From contig JADFGI010000035.1 of the NCBI GenBank assembly GCA_022567815.1, positions 1-13,869 on the forward strand: a stretch of 13,869 nt of DNA, written 5' to 3'. A model generated the notes under the pieces. The model was not told the origin of the DNA. It searched no databases and worked only from the letters and a program-made list of their open reading frames with translations. Origin of the DNA: Nitrospinota bacterium. Lineage in GTDB: Bacteria > Nitrospinota > Nitrospinia > Nitrospinales > VA-1. Shown here one piece after another: positions 1-7,636 of this stretch. The translations under genes were made by a program, and so were the position numbers. Position 1 is the first letter of the stretch. Each line of letters starts with the position of its first letter.

Positions 1-416
1 TACCAAACACGAATGAGGTTGGCCATTGCGGGCCAGCCTGCAGATTTCCCAAACAACGCAACAAAGTAAGCGATTGAAAAAAAGAGCACACCCGACATCG
101 TGCTGAAAACAGTCGTGGCCAGCATACAAAGGGCCAATGACAAAATAAAAACCCGTCGCCCGCCGAATCTGTCGGCCAAAACTCCGTTAATGAGTTTTCC
201 TGCGACCGTACCGGCTGTACCCCAGCCAAGAATTGCGCCCCAAGCGGTTTTAGTCAGGCCCAGCATAGGATCATCGAGCATTGCAGGGCCCGCAATCACA
301 ACGGTCTTGCGGCACATATAAAGTGCCGCATAGCCAATGTACATACATCCCAAGACGATCATTTCCCATCTAAACCTGGGATCTTGGCGAAATCGATCTA
401 TCAAGTTGGCACTCAT
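1..416 (-). CDS. MFS transporter, organophosphate:Pi antiporter (GlpT/UhpT-like), N-terminal part
   Basis: This is the first 138 codons of a major facilitator; the rest lies beyond the left edge, so the gene is cut by the window and not necessarily broken. Translating the minus strand from the ATG at 414-416 gives a soluble start (MSANLIDRFRQDPRFRW) and TM1 at about residues 20-42, containing GYAALYMCRKTVVIAGPAM. That pattern resembles the Y-x-x-R-K region of the GlpT/UhpT/UhpC (OPA) family. TM2 lies at about 57-79, followed by the MFS loop signature GVLADRFGGRR (79-88), TM3 at about 89-107 and TM4 at about 110-128. By family it should sit in the inner membrane and exchange a phosphorylated metabolite for phosphate, but the substrate cannot be assigned. 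A weak GAGG lies just upstream of the start. MFS identity is firm; the OPA subfamily is probable. Confidence 0.8.
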   Translation of the reverse strand, partial: MSANLIDRFRQDPRFRWEMIVLGCMYIGYAALYMCRKTVVIAGPAMLDDPMLGLTKTAWGAILGWGTAGTVAGKLINGVLADRFGGRRVFILSLALCMLATTVFSTMSGVLFFSIAYFVALFGKSAGWPAMANLIRVW

Positions 417-535
417 CTGAGCCTCGCGCAGGACAAGAAACTGAATTCCAGTTTCATGACCAGTAGGAAAGAAATACGAATAGACGATCCCGCCGCAAGC
501 GGACGTTGTAGCCGAAAAAGATTGTCACTTAAAAG

Positions 536-572
536 CCGTGGCAAGCCACGGAGTATAAAACCCACTGGTGGG
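536..572. repeat. Two adjacent inverted repeats in the transporter leader
   Basis: A perfect 7-bp inverted repeat, CCGTGGC-AA-GCCACGG, occupies 536-551. A second, CCCAC-TG-GTGGG, occupies 561-572. Both lie upstream of the transporter start on its strand. Neither is followed by a clear T run in either direction, so they are not obvious terminators; an operator or mRNA-leader role is possible but unproven. Confidence 0.5.
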
Positions 573-607
573 AATAAATTTCAATATGGGAAAATTATCA
601 TATTTTT

Positions 608-613
608 ATTATA
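608..613 (-). promoter_or_regulatory. Possible -10 box for the transporter gene
   Basis: The minus strand reads TATAAT, a perfect sigma70 -10 hexamer, in an AT-rich stretch about 190 bases upstream of the transporter start. There is no recognisable -35 at 16-18 bases, so this is only a candidate. Confidence 0.22.
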
Positions 614-834
614 GCCAGTTAAAAAGGGATTACGCTGAATCACGTAAACCCTTGATTGATTGGTGGAGGCTCGGCAAAAAAGTTCGAACCGCAACCAGAA
701 AGCATTGCCCATCGTGAGCAAACTCGCCCTCCGCGGAGGAGTGGGCCATCTCGGGGTCGAACCTTCAACCTATTAAAGGCTTTCGTCAAAAAAAAACCGC
801 ATGCTGAGTGCTCTGATAAGGGAAATCATTTGAT

Positions 835-963
835 CGTCATTGCGAGCCTTGCGAAGCCGGGATGGATAATTCTTCAAGGTTTAACTAAAACACTCGCATG
901 CTTCGACAGGCTCTGCATGACATCAAGCAAATAGCGCCTTGAAGAGACTTTTTCAGCAACCTG
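835..963. repeat. REP/MITE-like interspersed repeat, degenerate
   Basis: The segment begins with CGTCATTGCGAG (835-846), which resembles a REP-like element seen dispersed in many environmental bacterial genomes. A related inverted copy, 11 of 12 bases identical, lies at 7687-7698 in this window. Inside, TCTTCAAGG (871-879) and CCTTGAAGA (937-945) form a perfect 9-bp inverted repeat, and CTCGCATG (893-900) is an imperfect inverse of CATTGCGAG. The right end, TTTTTCAGCAACCTGC, runs directly into the mrdA stop codon. No transposase is present. The copy in this window is direct evidence; the wider family is from general knowledge. Confidence 0.5.
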
Positions 964-2868
964 CTAGTGCGGGTTACTTTCCTCATTGGCAGAGCCGGAA
1001 ACTTTTTCCGCCTCGGCTTTTTCCAGCGATTCAAAAGGCGGGTAGTACTCGAAATACGCTTCCAACAATTTTTTTGCCACCGGCGCGGCGGCGGCCCCGC
1101 CGTGCCCGCCATGTTCCACCAGAACCGAGATGGCGATTTCCGGTTTCTCATAGGGAGCGAATGCGATAAACCAGGCGTGGTCACGGAACTGGTAGGGAAT
1201 TTCACCCTTTTTAATGTCCTCGGTCACCTTCAATTTCACTACCTGAGCGGTTCCGGTTTTACCTGCAACTTTGATATCCTTGAGGCGGGACCGGCGGCCC
1301 GTTCCTCTTGGCTCGTTCACCACTCCAAGTAGCGCTTGCCGAACCAGTTCCATATTTTCCCGCTTTATATGGGTTTTATGTTGCACATCCGCATGAAATT
1401 CCTTAATCAACTTTCCATCCGGATCGATAATTTTTTTCACTAAAAACGGTTTCAGGGAAACGCCTCCATTGGCAACGGTGGCCATGAACCTGGCCTGCTG
1501 GAGGGGAGTCACCAGATTGTACCCTTGACCAATGGAAGCGGAGATGGTCTCGCCCAACAGCCAGGCCTTCTTTCTATTTTTCAGTTTCCATTGCGTGCTG
1601 GGGATGAGCCCGCGTTTTTCGCCCATGAGTTGGATGCCGGTATAATCGCCCAATCCCAACTCCCTGGCGTATTCATGAATTTTGTCGATGCCCAGCTTGT
1701 TGCCCAACGTATAAAAATAAACATCGCAGGATTGCACCAGGGCTTTGTGCAGGTTCATGGAACCATGCCCGCCGCGTTTCCAGCAACGATACTTGCCGCG
1801 CCCCAATCGAAAATAGCCCGGACAATAGACCGTCGTTTCTGGTGTGATTATTTTTTCCTCCAGTCCCGCAAGGGCGGTCACGATCTTGTAAGTGGAAGCA
1901 GGGGGATACTGACCGCTGATGGCCCGGTGTTGCAAAGGATGGAGTTTGTCCTGGGTGAGTTTCTTCCAGTTTTTCCTGGAAATTCCGGCGGCGAACAGAT
2001 TGGCGTCAAATGAAGGTTCGCTGGCAATCGCGATTATTTCCCCGGTTTGAACCTTCATCATGACGACGGACCCGGAAATGGGATCGTCAGGGGTACCGGT
2101 CATTAGTTCTTCCAAAATTTTTTGCACCCTGAGGTCCAGGGTCAGGATCAAGGTATTTCCACTTTTAGGCGGAAGTTTTCTCAGGGTTTTGAATTCTCTT
2201 CCCGAAACATCAACCTCCACTTCCTTGTAACCTTTTTTCCCCCTTAACAGGGTTTCATAAATAATTTCCAGCCCGGTCTTGCCGATAAAATCTCCCTGCC
2301 CATAGCTGGGATCGTTCAAACTATCCAACTTGTCCCTGGAAATCTCTCCAAGATATCCCAGAACGTGCGACGCCAGTTTGCCATAAACGTAATTTCTGAG
2401 CGGTTCCACCTTGATCTCGATGCCGGGAAGCCGCATTTTATTTTCCTCCACAATCGCCACAGTTTTTCGTTCGACATCTCTTTTAATCAACACCTGTTTA
2501 AAGGATCGCGACTCCTTGATCTTTTGAGATACCTGCTCCTTGTCAAAATCGATTATTTCTCTCAGCCAGGCCAGGGTTTCGGACAGGCTCGTGGCGTCTT
2601 CGGGAGTGACATAAAGGTTGAAGGAGGGACGGATGCTGACCAGCGTTTCCCCGTTTCGGTCCTTTATGGTCCCCCGGTCGGCAGGCAAGGAAACCATCCG
2701 GACCCGGTTGTTTTCCGACAGCTCCTGAAAATGCTGGCCCTTCAAAATCTGCAGGTACCACACCCGCATCCAAAGACACAAAAACGAGAAAATGGTCAGG
2801 ATAACGAAAATCTTTATTTTTTTCCTGACAGTTTCCGAAACATCGGCGCTGTATCCAAAATAACTCAT
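964..2868 (-). CDS. mrdA: Penicillin-binding protein 2 (peptidoglycan DD-transpeptidase)
   Basis: PBP2 is the class B transpeptidase of the elongasome, cross-linking lateral-wall peptidoglycan in the periplasm together with RodA and MreBCD. The 634-residue protein has a short cytoplasmic tail and one membrane anchor at about 18-38. The pedestal/dimerisation domain follows, with the class B signature ADRGTIKDRNG (63-73). The transpeptidase domain shows all three active-site motifs: STYK (S325 nucleophile, K328), SCD (380-382) and KTGT (537-540). A low-complexity charged tail (about 612-634) follows the catalytic domain. Length is normal for PBP2. The ATG overlaps the mreD stop by four bases (ATGA), so translation is probably coupled. 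The usual partner rodA (mrdB) is not downstream; repeat-like sequence begins right after the stop. Confidence 0.97.
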   Translation of the reverse strand: MSYFGYSADVSETVRKKIKIFVILTIFSFLCLWMRVWYLQILKGQHFQELSENNRVRMVSLPADRGTIKDRNGETLVSIRPSFNLYVTPEDATSLSETLAWLREIIDFDKEQVSQKIKESRSFKQVLIKRDVERKTVAIVEENKMRLPGIEIKVEPLRNYVYGKLASHVLGYLGEISRDKLDSLNDPSYGQGDFIGKTGLEIIYETLLRGKKGYKEVEVDVSGREFKTLRKLPPKSGNTLILTLDLRVQKILEELMTGTPDDPISGSVVMMKVQTGEIIAIASEPSFDANLFAAGISRKNWKKLTQDKLHPLQHRAISGQYPPASTYKIVTALAGLEEKIITPETTVYCPGYFRLGRGKYRCWKRGGHGSMNLHKALVQSCDVYFYTLGNKLGIDKIHEYARELGLGDYTGIQLMGEKRGLIPSTQWKLKNRKKAWLLGETISASIGQGYNLVTPLQQARFMATVANGGVSLKPFLVKKIIDPDGKLIKEFHADVQHKTHIKRENMELVRQALLGVVNEPRGTGRRSRLKDIKVAGKTGTAQVVKLKVTEDIKKGEIPYQFRDHAWFIAFAPYEKPEIAISVLVEHGGHGGAAAAPVAKKLLEAYFEYYPPFESLEKAEAEKVSGSANEESNPH

Positions 2869-3380
2869 GATTGCCGCAAATAGGGATTGGGAATTTTATG
2901 GAGAACCCATTTCCTGTTTAAATCCAGAAAGTAAAATAAAATGGGACCGACACAACCATTGTATATCGCATAGATGGGCAATGATGAAAATAGAAAACTT
3001 CCCGGAACCGCCCCTTTAAACAAAGTGACCAGAACCACGTAGAAAATAATTCCATCCAGCAGGGAAGCTGTAATTATGAATAGGAAGATAGGCAACAAGC
3101 CCTCGACCATTAATTTATCTTTCAGGGTCGAAAAGAAAAAAGAGATCAAACTTTTTGAAAGTGTATTGACCCCCAAAAGTCCGCCGGACAGGCAATCCTG
3201 GATCAGTCCCACGGTAAAACCCATTCCGATTCCACGGCTCCCCTTAAAATGAATCCCGCAAAATACGACGAAGATCAAAGCCAGATCGGGGGTGACGCCG
3301 GCAATGGAAAAATTTTCAAGGAAGGTGGTTTGGGCGGAGAATAATACCACCAATATGAGGAACTGTATCAGGACAAACAT
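2865..3380 (-). CDS. mreD: Rod shape-determining protein MreD
   Basis: MreD is the small integral membrane component of the MreBCD complex that links the MreB cytoskeleton to the wall-synthesis enzymes. The 171-residue protein is almost entirely hydrophobic, with about five membrane segments. It includes the family-typical early SIAGVTPDLALIFVVFCGI (about 25-43) and GFTVGLIQDCLSGGLLGVN (about 54-72), where the G-x-x-x-D pattern is characteristic. MreD is poorly conserved, so position between mreC and mrdA is a large part of the assignment. It starts with ATG 13 bases after the mreC stop, without an obvious Shine-Dalgarno sequence, and its stop overlaps the start of mrdA. Confidence 0.93.
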   Translation of the reverse strand: MFVLIQFLILVVLFSAQTTFLENFSIAGVTPDLALIFVVFCGIHFKGSRGIGMGFTVGLIQDCLSGGLLGVNTLSKSLISFFFSTLKDKLMVEGLLPIFLFIITASLLDGIIFYVVLVTLFKGAVPGSFLFSSLPIYAIYNGCVGPILFYFLDLNRKWVLHKIPNPYLRQS

Positions 3381-3393
3381 TTTAAAAATTGGT

Positions 3394-4209
3394 TTAGGGC
3401 ATGAGAACCAACACTTCTTCCAGACGTGAAAAATCGGCGCTGGGATTAACCGTAATATCCTGGAATAATCCTTGTTTCATTTTGATGATCTGGCTGACAA
3501 CGCCAATCCTCAGTCCTTTGGGGAATATTCCCCCCAGTCCGGAAGAAAGAATGGGATCGCCAACCTCCACCTTGGCGTTCATCGGCACATATTTCATTTT
3601 GACCGCATTGGTTCCCGTCCCCACAGCCACTCCGGTCACGCGGGAACCTTGAAACAAGGAATCCACCGCGCTCCGACTGTCGGTAATCAATAAAACCTTG
3701 GACGTCGTTCCGGTGGATTGAATGATGTGACCGATAACGCCCGCATTGGTCATCACGGCAAGGTTTTCGTGTACGCCCTGCTTCGTCCCTTTGTCGATAA
3801 ACACGACCTTGGACCATTGCGTCGCGTCCCTGCCTATGACCGTGGCGACCGTCAATTGCCTTGCTTGCGGTTCCTCATTCGGGATCAATCTTGCGATTCG
3901 CTCCTGTTGTTTCACCCGCTCGGTCAGTTCATTTTTTTCCTGAGAGAGTTGGTCGATTTGCATTCTCAACTCTTTATTTTCCCTGGCGGAATTGACAACA
4001 AAAAAATAGTGCTCAAAAACGCCGGAAATGGAGGAAACAGCCTGGGTAAAAACCGCCTGAACGGGGGAAATTATCGTAACTATCAGGGATTCAAAAAAAA
4101 AGGGGCTCTGGTCGCGCTTGATGTTTAGGGTCATCAAGACCAGGGAAAACAGGATGAGCAGGGAGAGTAGCGTGATTAATCGTTTGCCTTTGATTCTCTT
4201 TCTGAGCAC
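3394..4209 (-). CDS. mreC: Rod shape-determining protein MreC
   Basis: MreC is a bitopic inner-membrane protein whose periplasmic domain activates PBP2-RodA. The 271-residue sequence has a basic N-terminus, one membrane anchor at about 10-28, a coiled coil at about 75-108 (rich in E, K, Q and L) that mediates dimerisation, and the double beta-barrel domain from about 118 to 270. That domain includes the family signature DPILSSGLGGIFPKGLRIG (218-236). The start codon is GTG (4207-4209), two bases after the mreB stop, with no clear Shine-Dalgarno, consistent with translational coupling to mreB. Length is close to that of other short MreC proteins; nothing appears missing. Confidence 0.96.
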   Translation of the reverse strand: MLRKRIKGKRLITLLSLLILFSLVLMTLNIKRDQSPFFFESLIVTIISPVQAVFTQAVSSISGVFEHYFFVVNSARENKELRMQIDQLSQEKNELTERVKQQERIARLIPNEEPQARQLTVATVIGRDATQWSKVVFIDKGTKQGVHENLAVMTNAGVIGHIIQSTGTTSKVLLITDSRSAVDSLFQGSRVTGVAVGTGTNAVKMKYVPMNAKVEVGDPILSSGLGGIFPKGLRIGVVSQIIKMKQGLFQDITVNPSADFSRLEEVLVLMP

Positions 4210-4211
4210 AG

Positions 4212-5234
4212 CTACAAAGCGATTTTTTTAAGGAGTTTGGGGTCGTTCAATACCACCCCGGCCCCCAGAGCCACTGCCGAAAGGGGATCATCCGCCAGGG
4301 TGATGGGCAAACCGGTAGCTTCTTTTAACAGAATATCCAAACCCTTGATTAAAGATCCCCCACCCGAGACCACCACGCCTTTATCAACAATATCCGCGGC
4401 CAGTTCGGGGGGAGTGCGTTCCAAAGCGATTTTAACCGCTTCTACAATCGTGCCAAAGGTTTCGGTAAGGGCTTCCCGGATTTCCTCATCGGAAATTTCA
4501 AGGGTTTTGGGAATGCCGGCGACAAGATCCCGTCCCTTGACTTCCATCGTCATTGGTTTTTCCATGGGATAGGCGGAACCGATATTTATTTTCACTTCTT
4601 CCGCCGTCCGCTCGCCAATCAACAGGTTGTATTTGCGCTTGATGTAATTGATGATGGAATCATCCATTTCATCGCCCGCAATGCGAATGGATTTGCTATA
4701 AACAATTCCCGACATGGAGATGATGGCGACTTCCGTCGTCCCGCCTCCTATATCGATGATCATGTTTCCGGTGGGCTCTTGAACGGGCAGGCCAACACCA
4801 ATTGCCGCAGCCATGGGCTCTTCGATCAAAAACACTTCCCTGGCTCCCGCCGCTTCTGCGGAATCACGAACGGCGCGCTTTTCCACCTGGGTGATTCCTG
4901 AGGGGACAGCAATCACCACCCTCGGCCGAACAAGCGTTTTACGATTATTATGAACTTTTTGAATGAAGTGCCGGATCATTTTTTCCGTCACATCAAAATG
5001 GGCAATGACCCCATCTTTCATCGGGCGAATGGCGATGATGCTTCCGGGAGCGCGGCCCAGCATCTGTTTCGCTTCCATTCCCACCGCCTGCACTTCGTTG
5101 GTCTGGCTGTTCAGCGCGACCACGGAAGGTTCCCGTAAAACAATTCCTTCGCCGCGTACATTGACCAGAGTGTTGGCGGTCCCCAAATCTATCGCCAGAT
5201 CATTTGAAAATAAATCCCAAAAAAAGTTGAACAA
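4212..5234 (-). CDS. mreB: Rod shape-determining protein MreB (actin-like)
   Basis: MreB forms membrane-associated actin-like filaments that orient the elongasome and set rod shape. The 340-residue protein has the N-terminal amphipathic membrane-binding segment (MFNFFWDLFS). It also has phosphate-1 DLGTANTLV (16-24), EEPMAAAIG (138-146), phosphate-2 DIGGGTTEVA (161-170) and the adenosine motif GVVVSGGGSLIKG (286-298). All the ATP-binding motifs of the actin fold are intact. The start codon is TTG (5232-5234), supported by the Shine-Dalgarno AGGGAAG at 5239-5245. The in-frame ATG pair upstream (5262-5267) is cut off by a TAG, so it cannot be the start. It is the first gene of the mreBCD-mrdA operon, with a good promoter at 5297-5325. 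Confidence 0.98.
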   Translation of the reverse strand: MFNFFWDLFSNDLAIDLGTANTLVNVRGEGIVLREPSVVALNSQTNEVQAVGMEAKQMLGRAPGSIIAIRPMKDGVIAHFDVTEKMIRHFIQKVHNNRKTLVRPRVVIAVPSGITQVEKRAVRDSAEAAGAREVFLIEEPMAAAIGVGLPVQEPTGNMIIDIGGGTTEVAIISMSGIVYSKSIRIAGDEMDDSIINYIKRKYNLLIGERTAEEVKINIGSAYPMEKPMTMEVKGRDLVAGIPKTLEISDEEIREALTETFGTIVEAVKIALERTPPELAADIVDKGVVVSGGGSLIKGLDILLKEATGLPITLADDPLSAVALGAGVVLNDPKLLKKIAL

Positions 5235-5238
5235 AAGT

Positions 5239-5245
5239 CTTCCCT
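5239..5245 (-). promoter_or_regulatory. Ribosome binding site that fixes the mreB TTG start
   Basis: The minus strand reads AGGGAAG, four bases from the TTG codon measured from its last base, or six from the AGGGA core. Since the only upstream in-frame ATGs are followed by an in-frame TAG, this site decides the start. Confidence 0.7.
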
Positions 5246-5296
5246 ATGAAAAAATAATGTTCATCATTGTAACTTATTGTTTTTCATAACTTTTCA

Positions 5297-5325
5297 TTTA
5301 TATCAAGGCGGCTCAAAAATTGCAA
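5297..5325 (-). promoter_or_regulatory. Sigma70-type promoter of the mreBCD-mrdA operon
   Basis: On the minus strand, TTGCAA (5320-5325) and TATAAA (5297-5302) are separated by exactly 17 bases. This is a near-consensus -35/-10 pair about 65 bases upstream of the mreB start. Start-site mapping would confirm it. Confidence 0.65.
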
Positions 5326-5457
5326 GGCAAATAAAGGATTCTCCCCTGACTCCCCACTAAAAATCTATCCATATAATCATACACAGGTTTGCGTTTGATC
5401 GAGTTTAAAAGGTGCGAATTCTTTAGGGTATCTCTAAAAATTCAACCGGGACTATGA

Positions 5458-5483
5458 GCCAACCCCTTTTAAAAAGGGTTGGC
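5458..5483. repeat. 26-bp near-perfect palindrome
   Basis: The arms GCCAACCC (5458-5465) and GGGTTGGC (5476-5483) are exact reverse complements. The interior TTTT/AAAA (5467-5474) also pairs, leaving a single C/A mismatch at 5466/5475, so 12 of 13 pairs match. As RNA it would be a strong stem with very little loop; as DNA it is a typical dimeric-regulator site. It shares the 12-mer CCCCTTTTAAAA with 5520-5531. Confidence 0.65.
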
Positions 5484-5519
5484 GATTGCAAAGGCCAAAA
5501 AATATCAATTGATGGAAAT

Positions 5520-5532
5520 CCCCTTTTAAAAG
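5520..5532. repeat. Second copy of CCCCTTTTAAAA with palindromic core
   Basis: CCCCTTTTAAAA at 5520-5531 exactly repeats 5463-5474, with a 57-bp offset. Its core CTTTTAAAAG (5523-5532) is a perfect 10-bp palindrome. A partial inverted match, TTTAAAAGG, lies at 5404-5412. It sits just upstream of the possible ppiD promoter. Confidence 0.45.
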
Positions 5533-5538
5533 TATCGG

Positions 5539-5568
5539 TTGCGAATCATCTGTTTTTTTTATTATAGT
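5539..5568 (+). promoter_or_regulatory. Possible ppiD promoter
   Basis: TTGCGA (5539-5544) is followed after 18 bases by TATAGT (5563-5568), about 50 bases upstream of the ppiD start. The match is moderate, and overlapping AT-rich hexamers make the exact -10 uncertain. Confidence 0.35.
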
Positions 5569-5618
5569 ATAAGGTTTCATTAATGGTTTACACCCTTATT
5601 CTTACGGGAGAGCTTTGA

Positions 5619-7550
5619 ATGCTGAATCTTATCCGGCAACACGCCGATTCCTGGATGGTCAAGTCCATTCTGTGGTTTATAATAATTGCCTTTTTGGGCA
5701 CTATTTTTTATTCGTGGGGAATGGGCGGAGTGCCTGGTTCCCGTGGAGGGGTGGTCGCCACAGTAGAGGGAATCGAAATTCCATACGGCGAATACGATAA
5801 AACCTTCAACAATTTAATCAATTATTACCGGGACCAGTTTAAAAGCCAGTTTTCGGAAGATCTCATCCAGCGGCTCGACTTGAAAACCCAGGCGCTCGAT
5901 GCGCTCATCCATAGAAAACTAATGCTCCTGGAATCGGATAACCTTAACATCAAGGTGAGCGATGAGGAACTGGTTGCCCATATTCAACACTTTCCCGCAT
6001 TTCAAAAGGATAATAAATTCAACCAGACTTATTACGACAACTATATCCAGTTTAATCGCTTGACCCATCTGGATTTTGAAGAGGTTCAGCGAGAAGCATT
6101 GAGGATCGAAAAGCTTGAAAAAATGATAACAGGCAATACGCTGGTTTCCAAAACTGAAGTCCTCGACGCGTTTAAGAACGAAGAAGAATCGGTGAAGTTT
6201 GATTACATCGCCTTTTCGGAGGACCATTTTGCAACCACGCAACCCGTCAATGAAACGGACTTAAAAAGCTATTACGATAAGAACAAGATTCACTTTGAAA
6301 TTCCCGACCAGATCAAAGTGGATTATGTCAAAGTAAATCCCAAGGACTATGAAGCGGCAATCACGCCCAACGAAGAAGACATCCAGGATTATTATGATTC
6401 AAAAATCGCCATTTTCCAGGTTGAAAAAATATATCAGGCCAGTCACATTCTTTTCCAATTAGAACCCGCGAAAATTGATGAAACGGCCAGCGATGAGGAG
6501 AAGCAAAAAGCCTCGGAAGAAGCCGCAAAAAAAGAAGCGGAGGATACCTTGAAAAAAATCCGCGAAGGAGCGGACTTTGCAAAACTCGCTGAGGAATTGT
6601 CGGACGATACCTCCTCCGGCAGTGCAGGCGGCAGTTTGGGCGAGTTTCCACGCGGAACCATGGTCCCCGAATTCGAAGCGGCTCTTGAGAAGCTACAGCC
6701 GGGAAAAGTCAGCGAACCGGTCAAATCTCCCTTTGGCTACCATATCATCCGGCTCGACAAAAAAACCGACGCAAGAGTAAAACCGCTTTCCGAAGTGAAG
6801 GACACCGTGATCAAATCCATCAAGGAAACCAAGGCCAGGCAAAAGGCCCGCCGGATCGTCAAGCGGATTTATAAATCCACGGAAAAGGGAAGCAGTTTTC
6901 CCCAGGCCGCCGCGGACCAAAATGTTGAGGTCAAAACCTCGGAATTCATCAGCCGACAAAAGCACACGATGCCCGATATTGGCGCGGCGCCGGAGTTTTT
7001 TAACACCGCCTTTTCACTGCCCGATGAAAGGGTCAGTGATCCCATTCTCACGTCTGAAGCCTCTTTCATCCTGAAAGTGAAGGAAAGAAAGCCCGCTTAT
7101 ATTCCCGAACTGGACAGCGTTCGGAAAGAGGTTCAAGAAAAAGCCCAAAAGGACGCAAATAAAAAACTCACGTCCGACAAGTTCAAGGAACTGGCGGGAA
7201 AACTTGAACGCGGAAAGAATCTGGAAAAAATCGCCAAAGAATTAAAAATGGAAATTCGACACACGCCGTTTTTCAGCCGTGCCGATTCTATTCCGGGGGT
7301 TGGTGATTTTCCAAATATTAAAAACAAGGTTTTCCAGTTGGAGAAAGGACAAACCACTTCGGCCACGGCATTCAGAAAACATTATTTGATAAAACTTCAG
7401 GATCGAAAGCAGGCCAAGGAACCTACCAACGAACAGCTCAAAACAATTTCCGCTCGGTTAAAAAGACAAAAATCCAACATGGTTTTCAATGATTGGATAA
7501 AAAACCTGCGGGAAAAATCCAATATTCTGATCGATCAAACCTTGCTGTAA
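5619..7550 (+). CDS. ppiD: Membrane-anchored periplasmic peptidyl-prolyl isomerase/chaperone, PpiD type
   Basis: By family this is an inner-membrane-anchored folding factor near the Sec translocon that assists newly exported proteins. The 643-residue protein has a short cytoplasmic N-terminus and one membrane segment at about 14-34. A SurA-type N-terminal chaperone domain (about 45-265, with KTQALDALIHRKLMLLES at 89-106) is followed by a parvulin rotamase domain at about 272-381, running from ASHILFQLEP to PFGYHIIRLD with GGSLGEFPRGTMVPEFE at 337-353. A second SurA/parvulin-like C-terminal half follows, ending with the family-typical LKRQKSNMVFNDWIKNLREKS region. The rotamase domain carries a charged, lysine/glutamate-rich insertion at about 284-312. 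A strong Shine-Dalgarno GGGAG lies at 5606-5610, six to eight bases before the ATG. The gene is monocistronic and divergent from mreB. Length is close to E. coli PpiD (623). Confidence 0.92.
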   Translation: MLNLIRQHADSWMVKSILWFIIIAFLGTIFYSWGMGGVPGSRGGVVATVEGIEIPYGEYDKTFNNLINYYRDQFKSQFSEDLIQRLDLKTQALDALIHRKLMLLESDNLNIKVSDEELVAHIQHFPAFQKDNKFNQTYYDNYIQFNRLTHLDFEEVQREALRIEKLEKMITGNTLVSKTEVLDAFKNEEESVKFDYIAFSEDHFATTQPVNETDLKSYYDKNKIHFEIPDQIKVDYVKVNPKDYEAAITPNEEDIQDYYDSKIAIFQVEKIYQASHILFQLEPAKIDETASDEEKQKASEEAAKKEAEDTLKKIREGADFAKLAEELSDDTSSGSAGGSLGEFPRGTMVPEFEAALEKLQPGKVSEPVKSPFGYHIIRLDKKTDARVKPLSEVKDTVIKSIKETKARQKARRIVKRIYKSTEKGSSFPQAAADQNVEVKTSEFISRQKHTMPDIGAAPEFFNTAFSLPDERVSDPILTSEASFILKVKERKPAYIPELDSVRKEVQEKAQKDANKKLTSDKFKELAGKLERGKNLEKIAKELKMEIRHTPFFSRADSIPGVGDFPNIKNKVFQLEKGQTTSATAFRKHYLIKLQDRKQAKEPTNEQLKTISARLKRQKSNMVFNDWIKNLREKSNILIDQTLL

Positions 7551-7600
7551 CCACGGAGGGAAATAATTACCGCAGAGGCCACCGAGAACGCGGAGAAAAC
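7548..7600. repeat. Degenerate CGCAGAG-type repeat abutting ppiD
   Basis: From the ppiD stop codon onward, short purine-rich units recur: CCACGGAGG, then ACCGCAGAGGCC, ACCGAGAACG and CGGAGAAAAC. The pattern resembles the ACAGAG/CGCAGAG intergenic repeat that I recognise from many environmental genomes. The periodicity is visible here; family membership is from general knowledge. Confidence 0.45.
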
Positions 7601-7636
7601 CTTAAACAAATCGAGAGCTTGGATATAACGAGGAGT

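Larger units (their letters stand above)
417..963. other. Non-coding region between transporter start and mrdA end
   Basis: These 547 bases hold no convincing gene; the short open frames here show no recognisable protein sequence. The region contains two hairpins upstream of the transporter (536-551 and 561-572), a perfect 12-bp palindrome CCTCCGCGGAGG (728-739), two tRNA-tail-like motifs that do not fold, and a repeat-like segment from about 835 up to the mrdA stop. It looks like old insertion or repeat debris. It must also carry the transporter promoter: TATAAT occurs on the minus strand at 608-613, but without a good -35. Confidence 0.6.
5235..5618. other. Divergent intergenic region between mreB and ppiD
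   Basis: These 384 bases separate the divergently transcribed mreB (minus) and ppiD (plus). They hold the mreB promoter and ribosome binding site at the left, a palindrome at 5458-5483, a second related palindrome at 5523-5532, and a possible ppiD promoter at about 5539-5568. No RNA gene or convincing protein-coding gene is visible. Confidence 0.7.

Noticed and set aside
661..770. Two tRNA-tail-like motifs on the minus strand: a GCCTCCACCA end with GTTCGAAC (661-690), and GGTTCGACCCC (753-763)
   Set aside because: The T-stems do not pair (only about two base pairs next to TTCGACC), spacing to the CCA end is several bases too long, and no anticodon arm or acceptor 5' strand fits. At best these are decayed remnants of a tRNA or attachment site.
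5246..5267. Seven-codon leader frame (MMNIIFS) just upstream of mreB
   Set aside because: It ends just before the mreB Shine-Dalgarno, but nothing suggests it is a regulatory leader peptide; it only shows that the TTG must be the mreB start.
5454..5567. 37-codon open frame (MSQPLLKRVGDCKG...) on the plus strand between mreB and ppiD
   Set aside because: It lacks a clear Shine-Dalgarno, its repeated PLLK comes from the CCCCTTTTAAAA repeat, and it overlaps the palindrome and possible ppiD promoter. Probably chance.
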